DNA of 64,000 nt from Methylosinus sp. LW4. Lineage in GTDB: Bacteria > Pseudomonadota > Alphaproteobacteria > Rhizobiales > Beijerinckiaceae. Made by a program: the position numbers and the translations under genes. The stretch covers positions 110,992 through 174,991 of the forward strand of contig NZ_KB900627.1 in assembly GCF_000379125.1 (NCBI RefSeq), read 5' to 3'. Below, piece after piece: positions 11,362-20,035 of the stretch; position 1 is the stretch's first letter; every line of letters starts with the position of its first letter. The notes under the pieces are model-generated. The model was given only the letters and a program-made list of their open reading frames with translations. It was not told the origin of the DNA and ran no database searches.

Positions 11362-11682
11362 ATGGATCAGGTCGAGTCGAATGTGCAGCCCGCCGCCGAT
11401 ATTGCAGACGGCGCCCGTCAGTCGGCGGTGCTCTGGGACGATCGCAACATGGTCACGCATTTCGCCAATGTCGTGAACATTCAGAGCACGCTCGAGCAGG
11501 TGGATCTGTTCTTCGGCACCAATAAGACCTGGAACATCGGCAACGAACGTCAGGTGCATGTCGAATTGACCGATCGCGTCATTCTCAGCCCTCATGCGGC
11601 CAAGCGCCTCAGCGTCGCGCTGGCCGGCGTTCTCAAGGAATATGAGAGTCGTCACGGCGCGTTGAAAATCGACGGGCGCTGA
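11362..11682 (+). CDS. DUF3467 family small protein
   Basis: The product is 106 residues. ATG 11362 is preferred over the in-frame GTG at 11356 because GGAG at 11351-11354 sits 7 nt before it. The sequence contains a VLWDDRNMVTHFANVVNIQS segment, two predicted beta-hairpins and a VILSPHAAKRL segment near the end. This matches the DUF3467 pattern; the family has no established function. No signal peptide or membrane helix is visible, so it is probably cytoplasmic. It lies between the giant protein and the export genes, 117 nt after the former and 31 nt before the latter. A chaperone or adaptor role for the cargo is a guess from position only. Confidence 0.75.
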   Translation: MDQVESNVQPAADIADGARQSAVLWDDRNMVTHFANVVNIQSTLEQVDLFFGTNKTWNIGNERQVHVELTDRVILSPHAAKRLSVALAGVLKEYESRHGALKIDGR

Positions 11683-11713
11683 GCGCGCCGCACCTTTGGC
11701 GCGGTGGTGACGC

Positions 11714-13609
11714 GTGACAATGCTCGCGAGCACAGAGGGGGTCGGCGGCCCGCGGCCCCCTGAAAGAGCGCGGCTGCTCGACGAGGAGCGCGTCTCCGTC
11801 CTCGAGCAGGCGCTCTGGAAGCGCCTGGACGACGCCGCCGATCTCGACGCTGTTCTCGCCGCATGGCTGGCGCTGCAATGCGGAATGATCTCCTTTGCGA
11901 TCTGCGGCGCGATCGCTCTGCGGGGCCATAGCGGCAATCGAAAAATCGCCTCATGGCCGGAAGGCGTCGACGCCGTCTCGCGCCTTCATTCGACGATCGA
12001 CCTCGCTGTCACGCAGCGGCGCGGCGTGGTGAGCAAGCCCGCCCTCGACTCCGGCGCGCCATCGCCGGTCGCGCAAATCGCCTATCCCATCATCATCGAC
12101 GACAAAATTCTCGGCGCCGCGGCCATCGAGATTCAAGGCGATGGCTCGGCGCAAGCGCGGCTCGCGGCGCGGCAGCTGCAATGGGGCGTCGCGCGGGTCC
12201 GCGAGCGTCTGCGCATGGACGCCGCCGCCGAATCGACGCAGCGTCTGCGCCGCGTGACCGGCGTTCTCGACATGCTCGCCTTGGCGCTCGAGGAGGAGGG
12301 CTTCGCGCCCGCCTGTCGCGCCTGCGTCACCGAGCTCGCGTCGCTCCATGCCTGCGAGCGCGTGAGCATCGGCTTCGCGCAAGAATCGGGCGTGCGCGTC
12401 GCCGCGATCTCCCACAGCGCGCATTTCGGAAAAGACCTCAATCTCGTTCGGCTCTTGAACGGCGCGATGAATGAGGCGGTCGATCAGCACGCAATCGTCC
12501 TCTATCCGTCGCGCCCGGAAGATTCGACGATCGTCCGCGCGCATGGCGAATTGGCCGAGGCGCATGGCTGCGCCGCCATTCTGACGACGCCCATGTTCGC
12601 TAAGGATCAGTTTGTCGGGGCCTTGACCTTCGAGCGCGGCAAGGACCGGCCGTTCGAGCAGGAGGAGATCGCGTTTCTCGAATGTCTCGCCTCCGCTCTC
12701 GGTCCCGTGCTCGACATTCGCCGCCGCGATGATCGCTGGCTGATCCTCAAGGCGTGGGAGTCGCTTCGCGCGCAGGCGCATGATCTCGTCGGGCCGGGCC
12801 ATGTCGGACGCAAGCTCGCAGCGCTCGCGCTGGTTGCCTCGAGCCTGCTGCTCTCTCTCGTGACCGACGTCTATCGCGTGAGCGCCAACGCCGTGATCGA
12901 GGGCCGGGTACAGCGCGCGATCGTCGCGCCATTCAACGGATTCATCAAGGACGCGCATGTGCGCGCCGGCGACGAGGTGCGCAGCGGAGATCTGCTGGCG
13001 ACTCTCGACGATCGTGAATTCGCGCTCGAGCGCTTGCGCTGGGTCACGGAGAGACAGAAGAAGCAATATGAGTTCGAGCGCGCCGGCGGCGCGCGCAATC
13101 GCGCCGACGCGCGCGTGCTCGGCGCCGAGATGCAGGAGTCGGAGGCGCAGATCAAGCTCGCGGACGAGCAGCTCGCGCGAACGAAATTGCAGGCGCCTTT
13201 CGACGGCCTCGTCGTCTCCGGCGATCTCAGCCAGTCCATCGGCGCCGCCGTCCAGCGCGGGCAGCTCCTGTTCGAGATTGCGCCGCTCGACGATTGGCGG
13301 GTCGTTTTGGATGTCGACGAATCGCAGGTCAATGAGATTGTGAACGGAGCGGGCGGCGAATTGCTGATCGCCGCGCTCCCGAACGAGACCTTCCCGCTCA
13401 CGGTTGAAAAAATCACGCCTGTGGCGAAGGCCGATGAAGGCGCGAATACGTTCCGCATCGAGGCCGCGCTGCGGGCGAGCTCGCCGAAGCTGCGGCCCGG
13501 CATGAAAGGCGTCGGAAAAGTGGATGCGGGCCGCAGACGCATCGGCTGGATCTGGACCCGATCGCTGGTCGATTGGCTGAAGGTCTGGTCCTGGCGATGG
13601 CTGGCTTAG
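11714..13609 (+). CDS. GAF domain-HlyD membrane fusion protein
   Basis: The product is 631 residues. GTG 11714 is chosen because GGTGG lies 6 nt upstream; ATG 11720 is the alternative. The N-terminal half is cytoplasmic: a degenerate GAF-like region (about 40-160) and a clearer GAF domain (about 185-335). One transmembrane helix follows at about 367-385. The C-terminal half is a periplasmic HlyD/biotinyl-lipoyl adaptor with a short coiled coil (VAPFNGFIKDAHVRAGDEV, then LQAPFDGLVVSG). HlyD proteins bridge inner membrane pumps to TolC. A sensory GAF domain on the cytoplasmic side is unusual and suggests that export responds to a ligand. The next gene starts 9 nt after the stop, consistent with co-translation. 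Confidence 0.85.
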   Translation: MTMLASTEGVGGPRPPERARLLDEERVSVLEQALWKRLDDAADLDAVLAAWLALQCGMISFAICGAIALRGHSGNRKIASWPEGVDAVSRLHSTIDLAVTQRRGVVSKPALDSGAPSPVAQIAYPIIIDDKILGAAAIEIQGDGSAQARLAARQLQWGVARVRERLRMDAAAESTQRLRRVTGVLDMLALALEEEGFAPACRACVTELASLHACERVSIGFAQESGVRVAAISHSAHFGKDLNLVRLLNGAMNEAVDQHAIVLYPSRPEDSTIVRAHGELAEAHGCAAILTTPMFAKDQFVGALTFERGKDRPFEQEEIAFLECLASALGPVLDIRRRDDRWLILKAWESLRAQAHDLVGPGHVGRKLAALALVASSLLLSLVTDVYRVSANAVIEGRVQRAIVAPFNGFIKDAHVRAGDEVRSGDLLATLDDREFALERLRWVTERQKKQYEFERAGGARNRADARVLGAEMQESEAQIKLADEQLARTKLQAPFDGLVVSGDLSQSIGAAVQRGQLLFEIAPLDDWRVVLDVDESQVNEIVNGAGGELLIAALPNETFPLTVEKITPVAKADEGANTFRIEAALRASSPKLRPGMKGVGKVDAGRRRIGWIWTRSLVDWLKVWSWRWLA

Positions 13610-13618
13610 GAGCGCCCA

Positions 13619-15766
13619 ATGGTCGCGCCGCTGCGCAGCTCGTCCTGGTATCGCGTCGCCGATCTCAAGCCGCGATTGCGCGCGCATGCGCGCATCTATC
13701 GCCAGCGGCATAGGGGCCAGCTGTGGTATGTTCTGCAGGATCGGCAGAATGGCCAATTTCATCGCCTCTCGCCCTTGGCGCATCATATCGTCTGCCTCAT
13801 GGACGGTCGCCGCACCATCGACCAGATTTGGGAGATGATGGGCGAGCGCTATGGCGACGATCAGCCGACGCAGGATGAGACCATTCGTCTTCTCGCCCAG
13901 GTCCACGCCGCGGATCTGCTGATCGGCGACGTTCCGCCGGACATGGACGAATTGGCGCATCGAGCCGATCGGCACAGTCGTCGAAGCTTCGTGCAGAACA
14001 TTCGCAATCCGCTGGCGATCCGTATTCCGCTGATCGATCCCGAGCGCTTCCTCGCTGCGGCGGCGCCGCTCGGCAGAGTCTTGTTCAGCTGGTGGGGCTT
14101 CGGCTTCTGGCTCGCGACGATCGCCATCGGGCTCGCGCTCGCCGGCGTGAGCTGGACCGCGCTCACCCATAATGTCGCCGATCGCGTTCTCTCCGCGGAG
14201 AATATCGTTCTTCTGCTGCTGGTCTATCCGCTCGTCAAGGCGCTGCATGAGATCGGCCACGGCATGGCGACGGCGCGCTGGGGCGGCGAGGTCCATGAGC
14301 TCGGCGTCATGCTGCTCGTGCTGATGCCGGTCCCTTATGTCGACGCTTCCGCCTCGGCCGCTTTTCAGGAGAAGCGGCGCCGCATCATCGTCGGCGCGGC
14401 GGGGATCATGGTCGAAATGTTCCTCGCCGCAGTGGCGATGATGGTCTGGGCGCTCGTCGAGAAAGGATTCGTGCGCGCGGCGGCCTTCGACGTCATGCTG
14501 ATCGGCAGCGCCTCGACATTGCTCGTCAACGGCAATCCGCTGCTCCGTTTCGACGGCTATTATATTCTCGCCGATCTGATCGAGATTCCCAATCTCGGCG
14601 CGCGCGCCAACGCCTATGCGCTCTATCTTCTGCAGCGTCACATCTTCGGCCTCGCGCATATCGCCTCGCCGGCGACGGCGCCCGGCGAGGCGCGCTGGCT
14701 TCTCGCCTATGCGGCCGCGTCCTTCGTCTACCGAATGACCGTGACCTTCGGCATAGCTCTGTTCATCGGCTCGCGCTTCTTCATTCTCGGCATTCTGCTC
14801 GCGCTCTGGGGGCTCACAACCGGCGTCGCGCTGCCGCTCGCGAAAGGCTTCGGCCGGCTCCTCGCCGATCCGCAGCTGCGAAGCGTGCGTGGACGGGCGC
14901 TTCTCGCCTGCGGCCTCGGGACAGCGGCGCTCGTCATCCTCGCCGCTGTGATTCCCGCTCCTTATGCGACCATGGCGCAGGGCGTCGTCGTCGCGCCGGA
15001 GAAGTCCACGCTTCGCGTGCGCACAGACGGAGAAGTGATCGACGCGCTCGTCGCCGAGGATCGCCCTGTCGAAGCCGGAACGCGCGTCGCGACATTGGCG
15101 GACCCGATCCTCGCCGGCGAGACCGCGGTGCTGGAGGCGCAGACGGAGGCCTATCGCCTGCGGCTCGAGGCCGTCGCCAGCTCCGATCTCGTGCAGGCCA
15201 ATATTTTCCGCGAGGAGCTGCGTCGTCTCGAAGGCGCCTTGACGCTGAACCGAGGGCGCATGGCCGATCTCGAGATCATCGCCGAGAATTCCGGCCGCCT
15301 CATCCTGCCGCGCGCTGCGGACCTTCCCGGAAAATTTTTAAAGAAGGGCGATCTGCTCGGCTATGTCATCGCGGAAGGCGACCCGGTGGTGCGCGTCGTG
15401 GTTCCGCAATCGGATATCGATCTCGTGCGCAGCCGCACGATGAAGGTGGATGTCCGCTTCGTCGATCGCGTCGATCGCGTGATCCCCGCCGTCGTCGCGC
15501 GCCAGGCGCCGGCGGCTCTGGACGAATTGCCGAGCCTCGCGCTCAGCAAGCGCGGCGGCGGCGACATTGCGATCGATCCGACCAAGACCGATGCGCCGCG
15601 CGCGCTCGAAACGCAGTTTCACCTCGACCTTCATGTCCCGCCGCAAGAGGCGCGGATGAACATAGGCGAGCGCGTTTATGTGCGCTTCGATCACGGCGCC
15701 GAGCCGGTCGCTGGGCGCATCTGGCGCGCTGCGCGCCAATTGCTGCTGAGACAGTTCGGTGTCTGA
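13619..15766 (+). CDS. PqqD-like/M50 zinc protease/HlyD fusion membrane protein
   Basis: The product is 715 residues. AGGAG 7 nt upstream supports ATG 13619. Residues 35-105 resemble PqqD, the peptide-binding domain of peptide maturation systems. A polytopic M50 (site-2 protease-like) domain follows with the zinc motif HEIGH at 210-214 and a third metal ligand candidate in NGNPLLRFDGYY (D312). After further helices, residues about 480-700 form a HlyD-like periplasmic adaptor (VVVAPEKSTLRVRTDGEV). Proteins of this build occur beside GAF-HlyD proteins in other bacteria and are annotated as peptide zinc metalloproteases. Here it could process or gate the giant substrate at the inner membrane. 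Its stop codon overlaps the start of the SecA-like gene. Confidence 0.88.
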   Translation: MVAPLRSSSWYRVADLKPRLRAHARIYRQRHRGQLWYVLQDRQNGQFHRLSPLAHHIVCLMDGRRTIDQIWEMMGERYGDDQPTQDETIRLLAQVHAADLLIGDVPPDMDELAHRADRHSRRSFVQNIRNPLAIRIPLIDPERFLAAAAPLGRVLFSWWGFGFWLATIAIGLALAGVSWTALTHNVADRVLSAENIVLLLLVYPLVKALHEIGHGMATARWGGEVHELGVMLLVLMPVPYVDASASAAFQEKRRRIIVGAAGIMVEMFLAAVAMMVWALVEKGFVRAAAFDVMLIGSASTLLVNGNPLLRFDGYYILADLIEIPNLGARANAYALYLLQRHIFGLAHIASPATAPGEARWLLAYAAASFVYRMTVTFGIALFIGSRFFILGILLALWGLTTGVALPLAKGFGRLLADPQLRSVRGRALLACGLGTAALVILAAVIPAPYATMAQGVVVAPEKSTLRVRTDGEVIDALVAEDRPVEAGTRVATLADPILAGETAVLEAQTEAYRLRLEAVASSDLVQANIFREELRRLEGALTLNRGRMADLEIIAENSGRLILPRAADLPGKFLKKGDLLGYVIAEGDPVVRVVVPQSDIDLVRSRTMKVDVRFVDRVDRVIPAVVARQAPAALDELPSLALSKRGGGDIAIDPTKTDAPRALETQFHLDLHVPPQEARMNIGERVYVRFDHGAEPVAGRIWRAARQLLLRQFGV

Positions 15767-17756
15767 GGCGTCCGCGCCGGCGCGCGCTCCCCTGCCGCGT
15801 CCGCGGATCTATCCCGAGCGCCGCTGGCCGCGATCGGGTGCGCTGGAACGCGCGGCGGAAGCGGCGGCGGCGCGCTTTGCGCCGGCGATCGGCTGGTTCG
15901 CCGGGCGCGGCGCCGGCGGCGTCGTGGAGCGCGTCGCCGCGCATGAGGCGGAGCTGCGCGCGCTCTCCGACGTGGAGCTGCGCCTGCGCGGCCGAGCGCT
16001 GCGTGAATCGCTGTATCGCTGTCGCGCGCGCGACCCGAAGGCGATCGCGGAAGCATTCGCGGTGATCCGCGAGGCGTCGGACCGCGTGCTGGGAATGCGT
16101 CACTTCGACGTGCAGCTGATCGGCGGCGATATTCTCCTTTGCGGAATGATCGCCGAGATGGACACCGGCGAAGGCAAGACGCTCACGGCGACATTGGCGG
16201 CCGCGACCGCGGCGCTGGCGGGACTCCCGACCCATGTCGTCACGGTGAACGACTATCTCGCGCGTCGCGACGCCGATCTGATGCGGCCGCTCTATGAATT
16301 TCTCGGATTGCGCGTCGGCGTCGTCACGCAGGAGATGGCGCCCGAGCAAAAAGCGGCGGCCTACGCCTGCGACATCGCCTATTGCACGAACAAGACCCTC
16401 GCCTTCGATTATTTGCGGGACCGCTTGGCGCTCGGGCGGCGGAGCGGCGATCTCCGGCACAAGCTCGCGCGGCTCGCGGCGCCGGCGGCGCCGGAGCGTG
16501 ATCTCCTGCTGCGGGGCCTTCACTTCGCCATCGTCGACGAGGCGGACAGCATACTCGTCGACGAGGCGCGCACGCCGCTCATTCTCTCGCGCGAGCTGCA
16601 ATCGACCTCCGAGCGCGAGGAGTTCGCTCATGCGCTGGCGCTCGCCGAGCGGATGAGCGAAGGACGCGATTTCGCGATCCGCTTCGACGAGCGTCGGGTC
16701 GAGCTGACCGCGAGCGGCCGCGCTCTGCTCGCCGAATTGGCGCAGCCGCTCGGAAGCCGTTGGCGCATGACGGCGCAACGCGAGGAATGGGCGGTTCAGG
16801 CGATCACGGCGCTGCGCCTCTTCCATCGCGACGAGCATTACATCGTGCGCGGCGGGAAGGTGGAGATCGTCGACGAGCATACCGGCCGCGTCATGGCCGA
16901 TCGCTTTTGGAGCGACGGGCTCCATCAGATGATCGAGGTCAAGGAAGGCTGCGCGATCTCGGGCGTGCGGGCGACGATCGCGCGAATGACCTATCAGCGC
17001 TTTTTTCGACGCTATCAGCGGCTCGCCGGCATGACGGGCACGGCCGCGGAGGTCGCGGGCGAGCTGTGGAGCGTCTATCGCCTCGCCGTCGCGCGCGTGC
17101 CGACCAACCGGCCCTCGCGACGCGAGCTGCGAGCCGATCGCATCTTCGCCACGGAGGCGGAGAAATGGCGCGCGGTCGCGGAGACGGTCGCGGAGCATCA
17201 TCGGCGGGGCGCGCCCGTGCTGCTCGGCGCGAGATCGGTCGCCACATCGCGCAGAGCGAGCGAGGCGCTCGCCGCGGCGGGCTTGCCGCATGTCGTTCTC
17301 AACGCCGCGCAGGACGCGGCCGAGGCGGAGATCGTGGCCGGCGCGGGGCGACGCGGCCGCATCACCGTCGCGACGAACATGGCGGGCCGTGGGACCGACA
17401 TAAAGCTCGACGACGATGTGAACGAATTGGGCGGATTGCACGTCATCATGTCGGAGCTTCACGATGCGCGCAGAATCGATCGCCAACTCGCCGGACGCTG
17501 CGCGCGACAAGGACAGCGCGGCTGCTTTCAAGCGATCTTGTCGCTCGAGGACGCTCTGACGGACACCAACGCTTTACACCTCGAACGGTACCTAATGTAC
17601 GTAATGATTCGAGCCGGCCGGTCATGGCCTGCGCGTTTGGCTCTTCGTACAGCGCAACGTCGCGCGGAGCGGCTTCATGCTCATATGCGTCGCGAATTAT
17701 TGGACAGAGACGAGACTCTCGATCATGCGCTCGCCTTCACAGGAAAATCGGAATAG
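15759..17756 (+). CDS. Short SecA-like preprotein translocase ATPase
   Basis: The product is 665 residues; SecA is normally about 850-950. The GTG start overlaps the previous gene by 8 nt. All helicase-type motor motifs are present: Walker A DTGEGKT (135-141), TVNDYLARRD (162-171), Walker B DEADSILVDEARTPLI (260-275), GMTGTA (424-429), MAGRGTDI (541-548) and the arginine-finger region GRCARQGQRG (canonical GRSGRQGDPG). The chain ends soon after, so most of the helical scaffold/wing end and the C-terminal zinc-binding, SecB-binding tail are missing. It is not the housekeeping SecA. I infer a dedicated SecA2-like motor for the giant protein encoded in the same operon. The adaptor gene that follows starts inside this one. 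Confidence 0.9.
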   Translation: MSEASAPARAPLPRPRIYPERRWPRSGALERAAEAAAARFAPAIGWFAGRGAGGVVERVAAHEAELRALSDVELRLRGRALRESLYRCRARDPKAIAEAFAVIREASDRVLGMRHFDVQLIGGDILLCGMIAEMDTGEGKTLTATLAAATAALAGLPTHVVTVNDYLARRDADLMRPLYEFLGLRVGVVTQEMAPEQKAAAYACDIAYCTNKTLAFDYLRDRLALGRRSGDLRHKLARLAAPAAPERDLLLRGLHFAIVDEADSILVDEARTPLILSRELQSTSEREEFAHALALAERMSEGRDFAIRFDERRVELTASGRALLAELAQPLGSRWRMTAQREEWAVQAITALRLFHRDEHYIVRGGKVEIVDEHTGRVMADRFWSDGLHQMIEVKEGCAISGVRATIARMTYQRFFRRYQRLAGMTGTAAEVAGELWSVYRLAVARVPTNRPSRRELRADRIFATEAEKWRAVAETVAEHHRRGAPVLLGARSVATSRRASEALAAAGLPHVVLNAAQDAAEAEIVAGAGRRGRITVATNMAGRGTDIKLDDDVNELGGLHVIMSELHDARRIDRQLAGRCARQGQRGCFQAILSLEDALTDTNALHLERYLMYVMIRAGRSWPARLALRTAQRRAERLHAHMRRELLDRDETLDHALAFTGKSE

Positions 17757-18585
17757 CCGCGCGATTGCGGCAGTCGTCGTCGCGGCGGCTCTCACGGCAT
17801 GCGGCGCGGCGCGCGCCGACGGCCGTCGGTTCGATTGCGTCATCGATCCGACGATGACCGTCAAGCTCGGCAGCCCGACGGCGGGGCTCGTTTCCGAGGT
17901 GCTCGTCGAACGCGGAGACGTCGTCGCCGCCGGCCAAGTGGTGGCCCGGCTCGAATCGAGCGTCGAGGCCGCGACGCTCGAATTGAACAAAGCCCGCGCC
18001 GCGAGCGCAGCGCGCGTCGAGGCTCAGGCCGCGCGGCTGACGCTCAGCCGGGCGCGCATGGGTCGCGCGCGAGAGCTGCTCGCGCGCAACAGCGTCACGC
18101 GCGACAAATTCGACGAGCAGAGAGCGGATATGCGCGTCGCGGAAGAAGATCTGGCGCGCGAGAAGGTGGAATTGCGGCTCGCCGAGCTCGAGGTGGAGCG
18201 CTCGCGCGCCGTGCTCGAGCAAAGGACCATTCGCAGCCCCATTGCGGGAGTGATCGCCGAGCGCAAGCTGTCGCCGGGAGAGTTCGTCCATCAGGACACT
18301 TTCATCATGAGCGTCGTGCATCTCGATCCGCTGCATGTCGAGGCGTTTCTCCCGGTCGCCATGTATCCGAAGATCGAGATCGGCGAGACCATCATGGTCG
18401 CGCCGGACGAGCCTATCGGCGGGAGCCACGCCGCGACGGTCTCGGTGATCGATCGCGTCTTCGATCCGGCGAGCGCGACATTCGGCGTGCGCCTTCTATT
18501 GCCGAACCCGGACAATCGCCTGCCGGGCGGCCAACGCTGCAAGCTCGAATTCGACGAAGCGGCGCGTGAGAGGGATGCGAAATGA
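17725..18585 (+). CDS. HlyD/RND-type periplasmic adaptor
   Basis: The product is 286 residues from ATG 17725, inside the 3' end of the SecA-like gene (32-nt overlap). The N terminus has a hydrophobic signal (about residues 14-28) with LTAC, which fits a lipobox, but ARA-DG a few residues later would also fit signal peptidase I. A split biotinyl-lipoyl domain (LGSPTAGLVSEVLVERGDVV and RTIRSPIAGVIAERKL) flanks a helical hairpin of about 90 residues. A beta-barrel domain follows. This is the periplasmic adaptor fold that docks on TolC. No RND or ABC pump gene accompanies it, so its inner membrane partner is probably the M50-HlyD or SecA-like protein. Confidence 0.88.
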   Translation: MRSPSQENRNSRAIAAVVVAAALTACGAARADGRRFDCVIDPTMTVKLGSPTAGLVSEVLVERGDVVAAGQVVARLESSVEAATLELNKARAASAARVEAQAARLTLSRARMGRARELLARNSVTRDKFDEQRADMRVAEEDLAREKVELRLAELEVERSRAVLEQRTIRSPIAGVIAERKLSPGEFVHQDTFIMSVVHLDPLHVEAFLPVAMYPKIEIGETIMVAPDEPIGGSHAATVSVIDRVFDPASATFGVRLLLPNPDNRLPGGQRCKLEFDEAARERDAK

Positions 18586-18616
18586 CCGCAGCGCGAGCGC
18601 ATCGGATGGCGACGCC

Positions 18617-20035
18617 ATGAAGAACGATCTCGCCGATCGTCGCCGCGCGCGGGTCCTTTGCGCCTTGGTGTCATGCGTCTTGACGCTCGCGGCGCAAGAC
18701 AGTCGCGCGGAGACGTTGAAGAGCGCCTTGGCCGCGGCTTACGCCAATAATCCCGATCTCGAGGAGCAGCGCGCCGTCGTGCGGGTTCGCGACGAGGATG
18801 TGTCCAAGGCGGCGGCGGGACATCGGCCGAAGGCCAATGCGTCTTTCAGCGCCGGTCCGCAAAAGTCGAGCGTGCGTCAGCCGGGGGGCCGCGATCAGCT
18901 TCGCAATCGCCTCTACACAAATGATGAGAATTTCGGGCATCCGCGTAGCGGCTCGCTGAATCTGTCGCTGACCGTGTTCGATGGCTGGCGTTCCGATAAT
19001 TCCACGCGTCAGGCGGAGTCCGGCGTGCTCGCCGCGCGCGCGACTCTGCTGGCCGCGGAGCAGGAAGTGCTGCTGCATGCGGCGACCGTCTATATGGACG
19101 TGCTGCGCGACACCGCCGCGCTCGGCCTGCGCAAGCACAATCGGGCTGTTCTGATGGAGCAGCTGCGCGTGGCGCGCGATCGGGCCGAAATGGGAATGGC
19201 GACGATCGCCGATGTCGCGCAGGCGGAGGCGGCGCTGGCGCAAGCCGAATCCGATCATGTGGCCGCGCGGGAATCGCTGCGCGCCAGCATCGTCGAATAT
19301 AGGGAGGTGATTGGCCGCGCGCCCGACCGGCTCGAGCCGGCGAAAGGCTGCGAGCGCGATCTGCCGGCGACAGCCGAGCGCGCTGTCGAGCAGGCCGTCG
19401 CCTTGCATCCGCAGGTGATCTCGTCTCTTCATCAAGTGGATGTCGCGTCATTGGCGGTGAAGGTCGCCGAGGGCGCGCTCATGCCGTCGCTCTCCGTGGG
19501 CGGCCAAGTCTTCCAGCAATATGATTCTTATCTCGGCTATCCCGGCACGCGGCAGTTTTCCGCGCAGGTGACGGGAACGCTCAACGTGCCATTATATGAT
19601 GGCGGCGCCGAATATTCCGCGGTGCGTCAAGCCAAGCAGCAGCTCGGTCAGGCGCAGGCGCATGTCTCGGCGCAGCGCAGCGTCGTTCGCGCCAAGCTCG
19701 CCGCGAGCTACAGCCGGCTGGCGACCGCCAATGCGGCGCTGCATTATGGCGGAACGGTGGTGCGCTCCTCGGAGCGGGCTCTCCGGCAAATTCGCAACGA
19801 GGCGGAATTCGGCCAGAGAACGTTTCTCGATGTGCTGAATGCGCAGCAGGCGCTGTTCGACGCGCGCGTGAAGATGGTCTCGGCGCAGCATGATCGCGTC
19901 GTCGCCGCCTGCGCCGTTCTCGCAGGCGTCGGCGGCTTGTCCGCCGAGAGCTTGGATCTCGATGTCGAGCGATATGATCCGGCGAAAAATCTGGAGCAGA
20001 TACGCGAGCTCTGGATCGGGCTGGAAACCCCTTAG
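18617..20035 (+). CDS. TolC family outer membrane channel protein
   Basis: The product is 472 residues from ATG 18617, with GGATGG 8 nt upstream. In-frame upstream starts (18566) would overlap the adaptor gene. A signal peptide (RVLCALVSCVLTLAAQDSRA) precedes ETLKSALAAAYANNPDLEEQ, the classic TolC/AggA opening, and two repeats of the outer membrane efflux protein domain. TolC proteins form trimeric outer membrane ducts. As the last gene of the operon it completes a trans-envelope path from the cytoplasmic SecA-like ATPase to the cell surface. A decayed IS630 copy begins directly after its stop codon. Confidence 0.92.
   Translation: MKNDLADRRRARVLCALVSCVLTLAAQDSRAETLKSALAAAYANNPDLEEQRAVVRVRDEDVSKAAAGHRPKANASFSAGPQKSSVRQPGGRDQLRNRLYTNDENFGHPRSGSLNLSLTVFDGWRSDNSTRQAESGVLAARATLLAAEQEVLLHAATVYMDVLRDTAALGLRKHNRAVLMEQLRVARDRAEMGMATIADVAQAEAALAQAESDHVAARESLRASIVEYREVIGRAPDRLEPAKGCERDLPATAERAVEQAVALHPQVISSLHQVDVASLAVKVAEGALMPSLSVGGQVFQQYDSYLGYPGTRQFSAQVTGTLNVPLYDGGAEYSAVRQAKQQLGQAQAHVSAQRSVVRAKLAASYSRLATANAALHYGGTVVRSSERALRQIRNEAEFGQRTFLDVLNAQQALFDARVKMVSAQHDRVVAACAVLAGVGGLSAESLDLDVERYDPAKNLEQIRELWIGLETP

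Noticed and set aside
11951..14659. A 902-codon minus-strand frame opposite GAF-HlyD and the M50 gene
   Set aside because: The product has the composition of an antisense shadow (Arg, Asp, Ala, His) and overlaps two well-supported genes.
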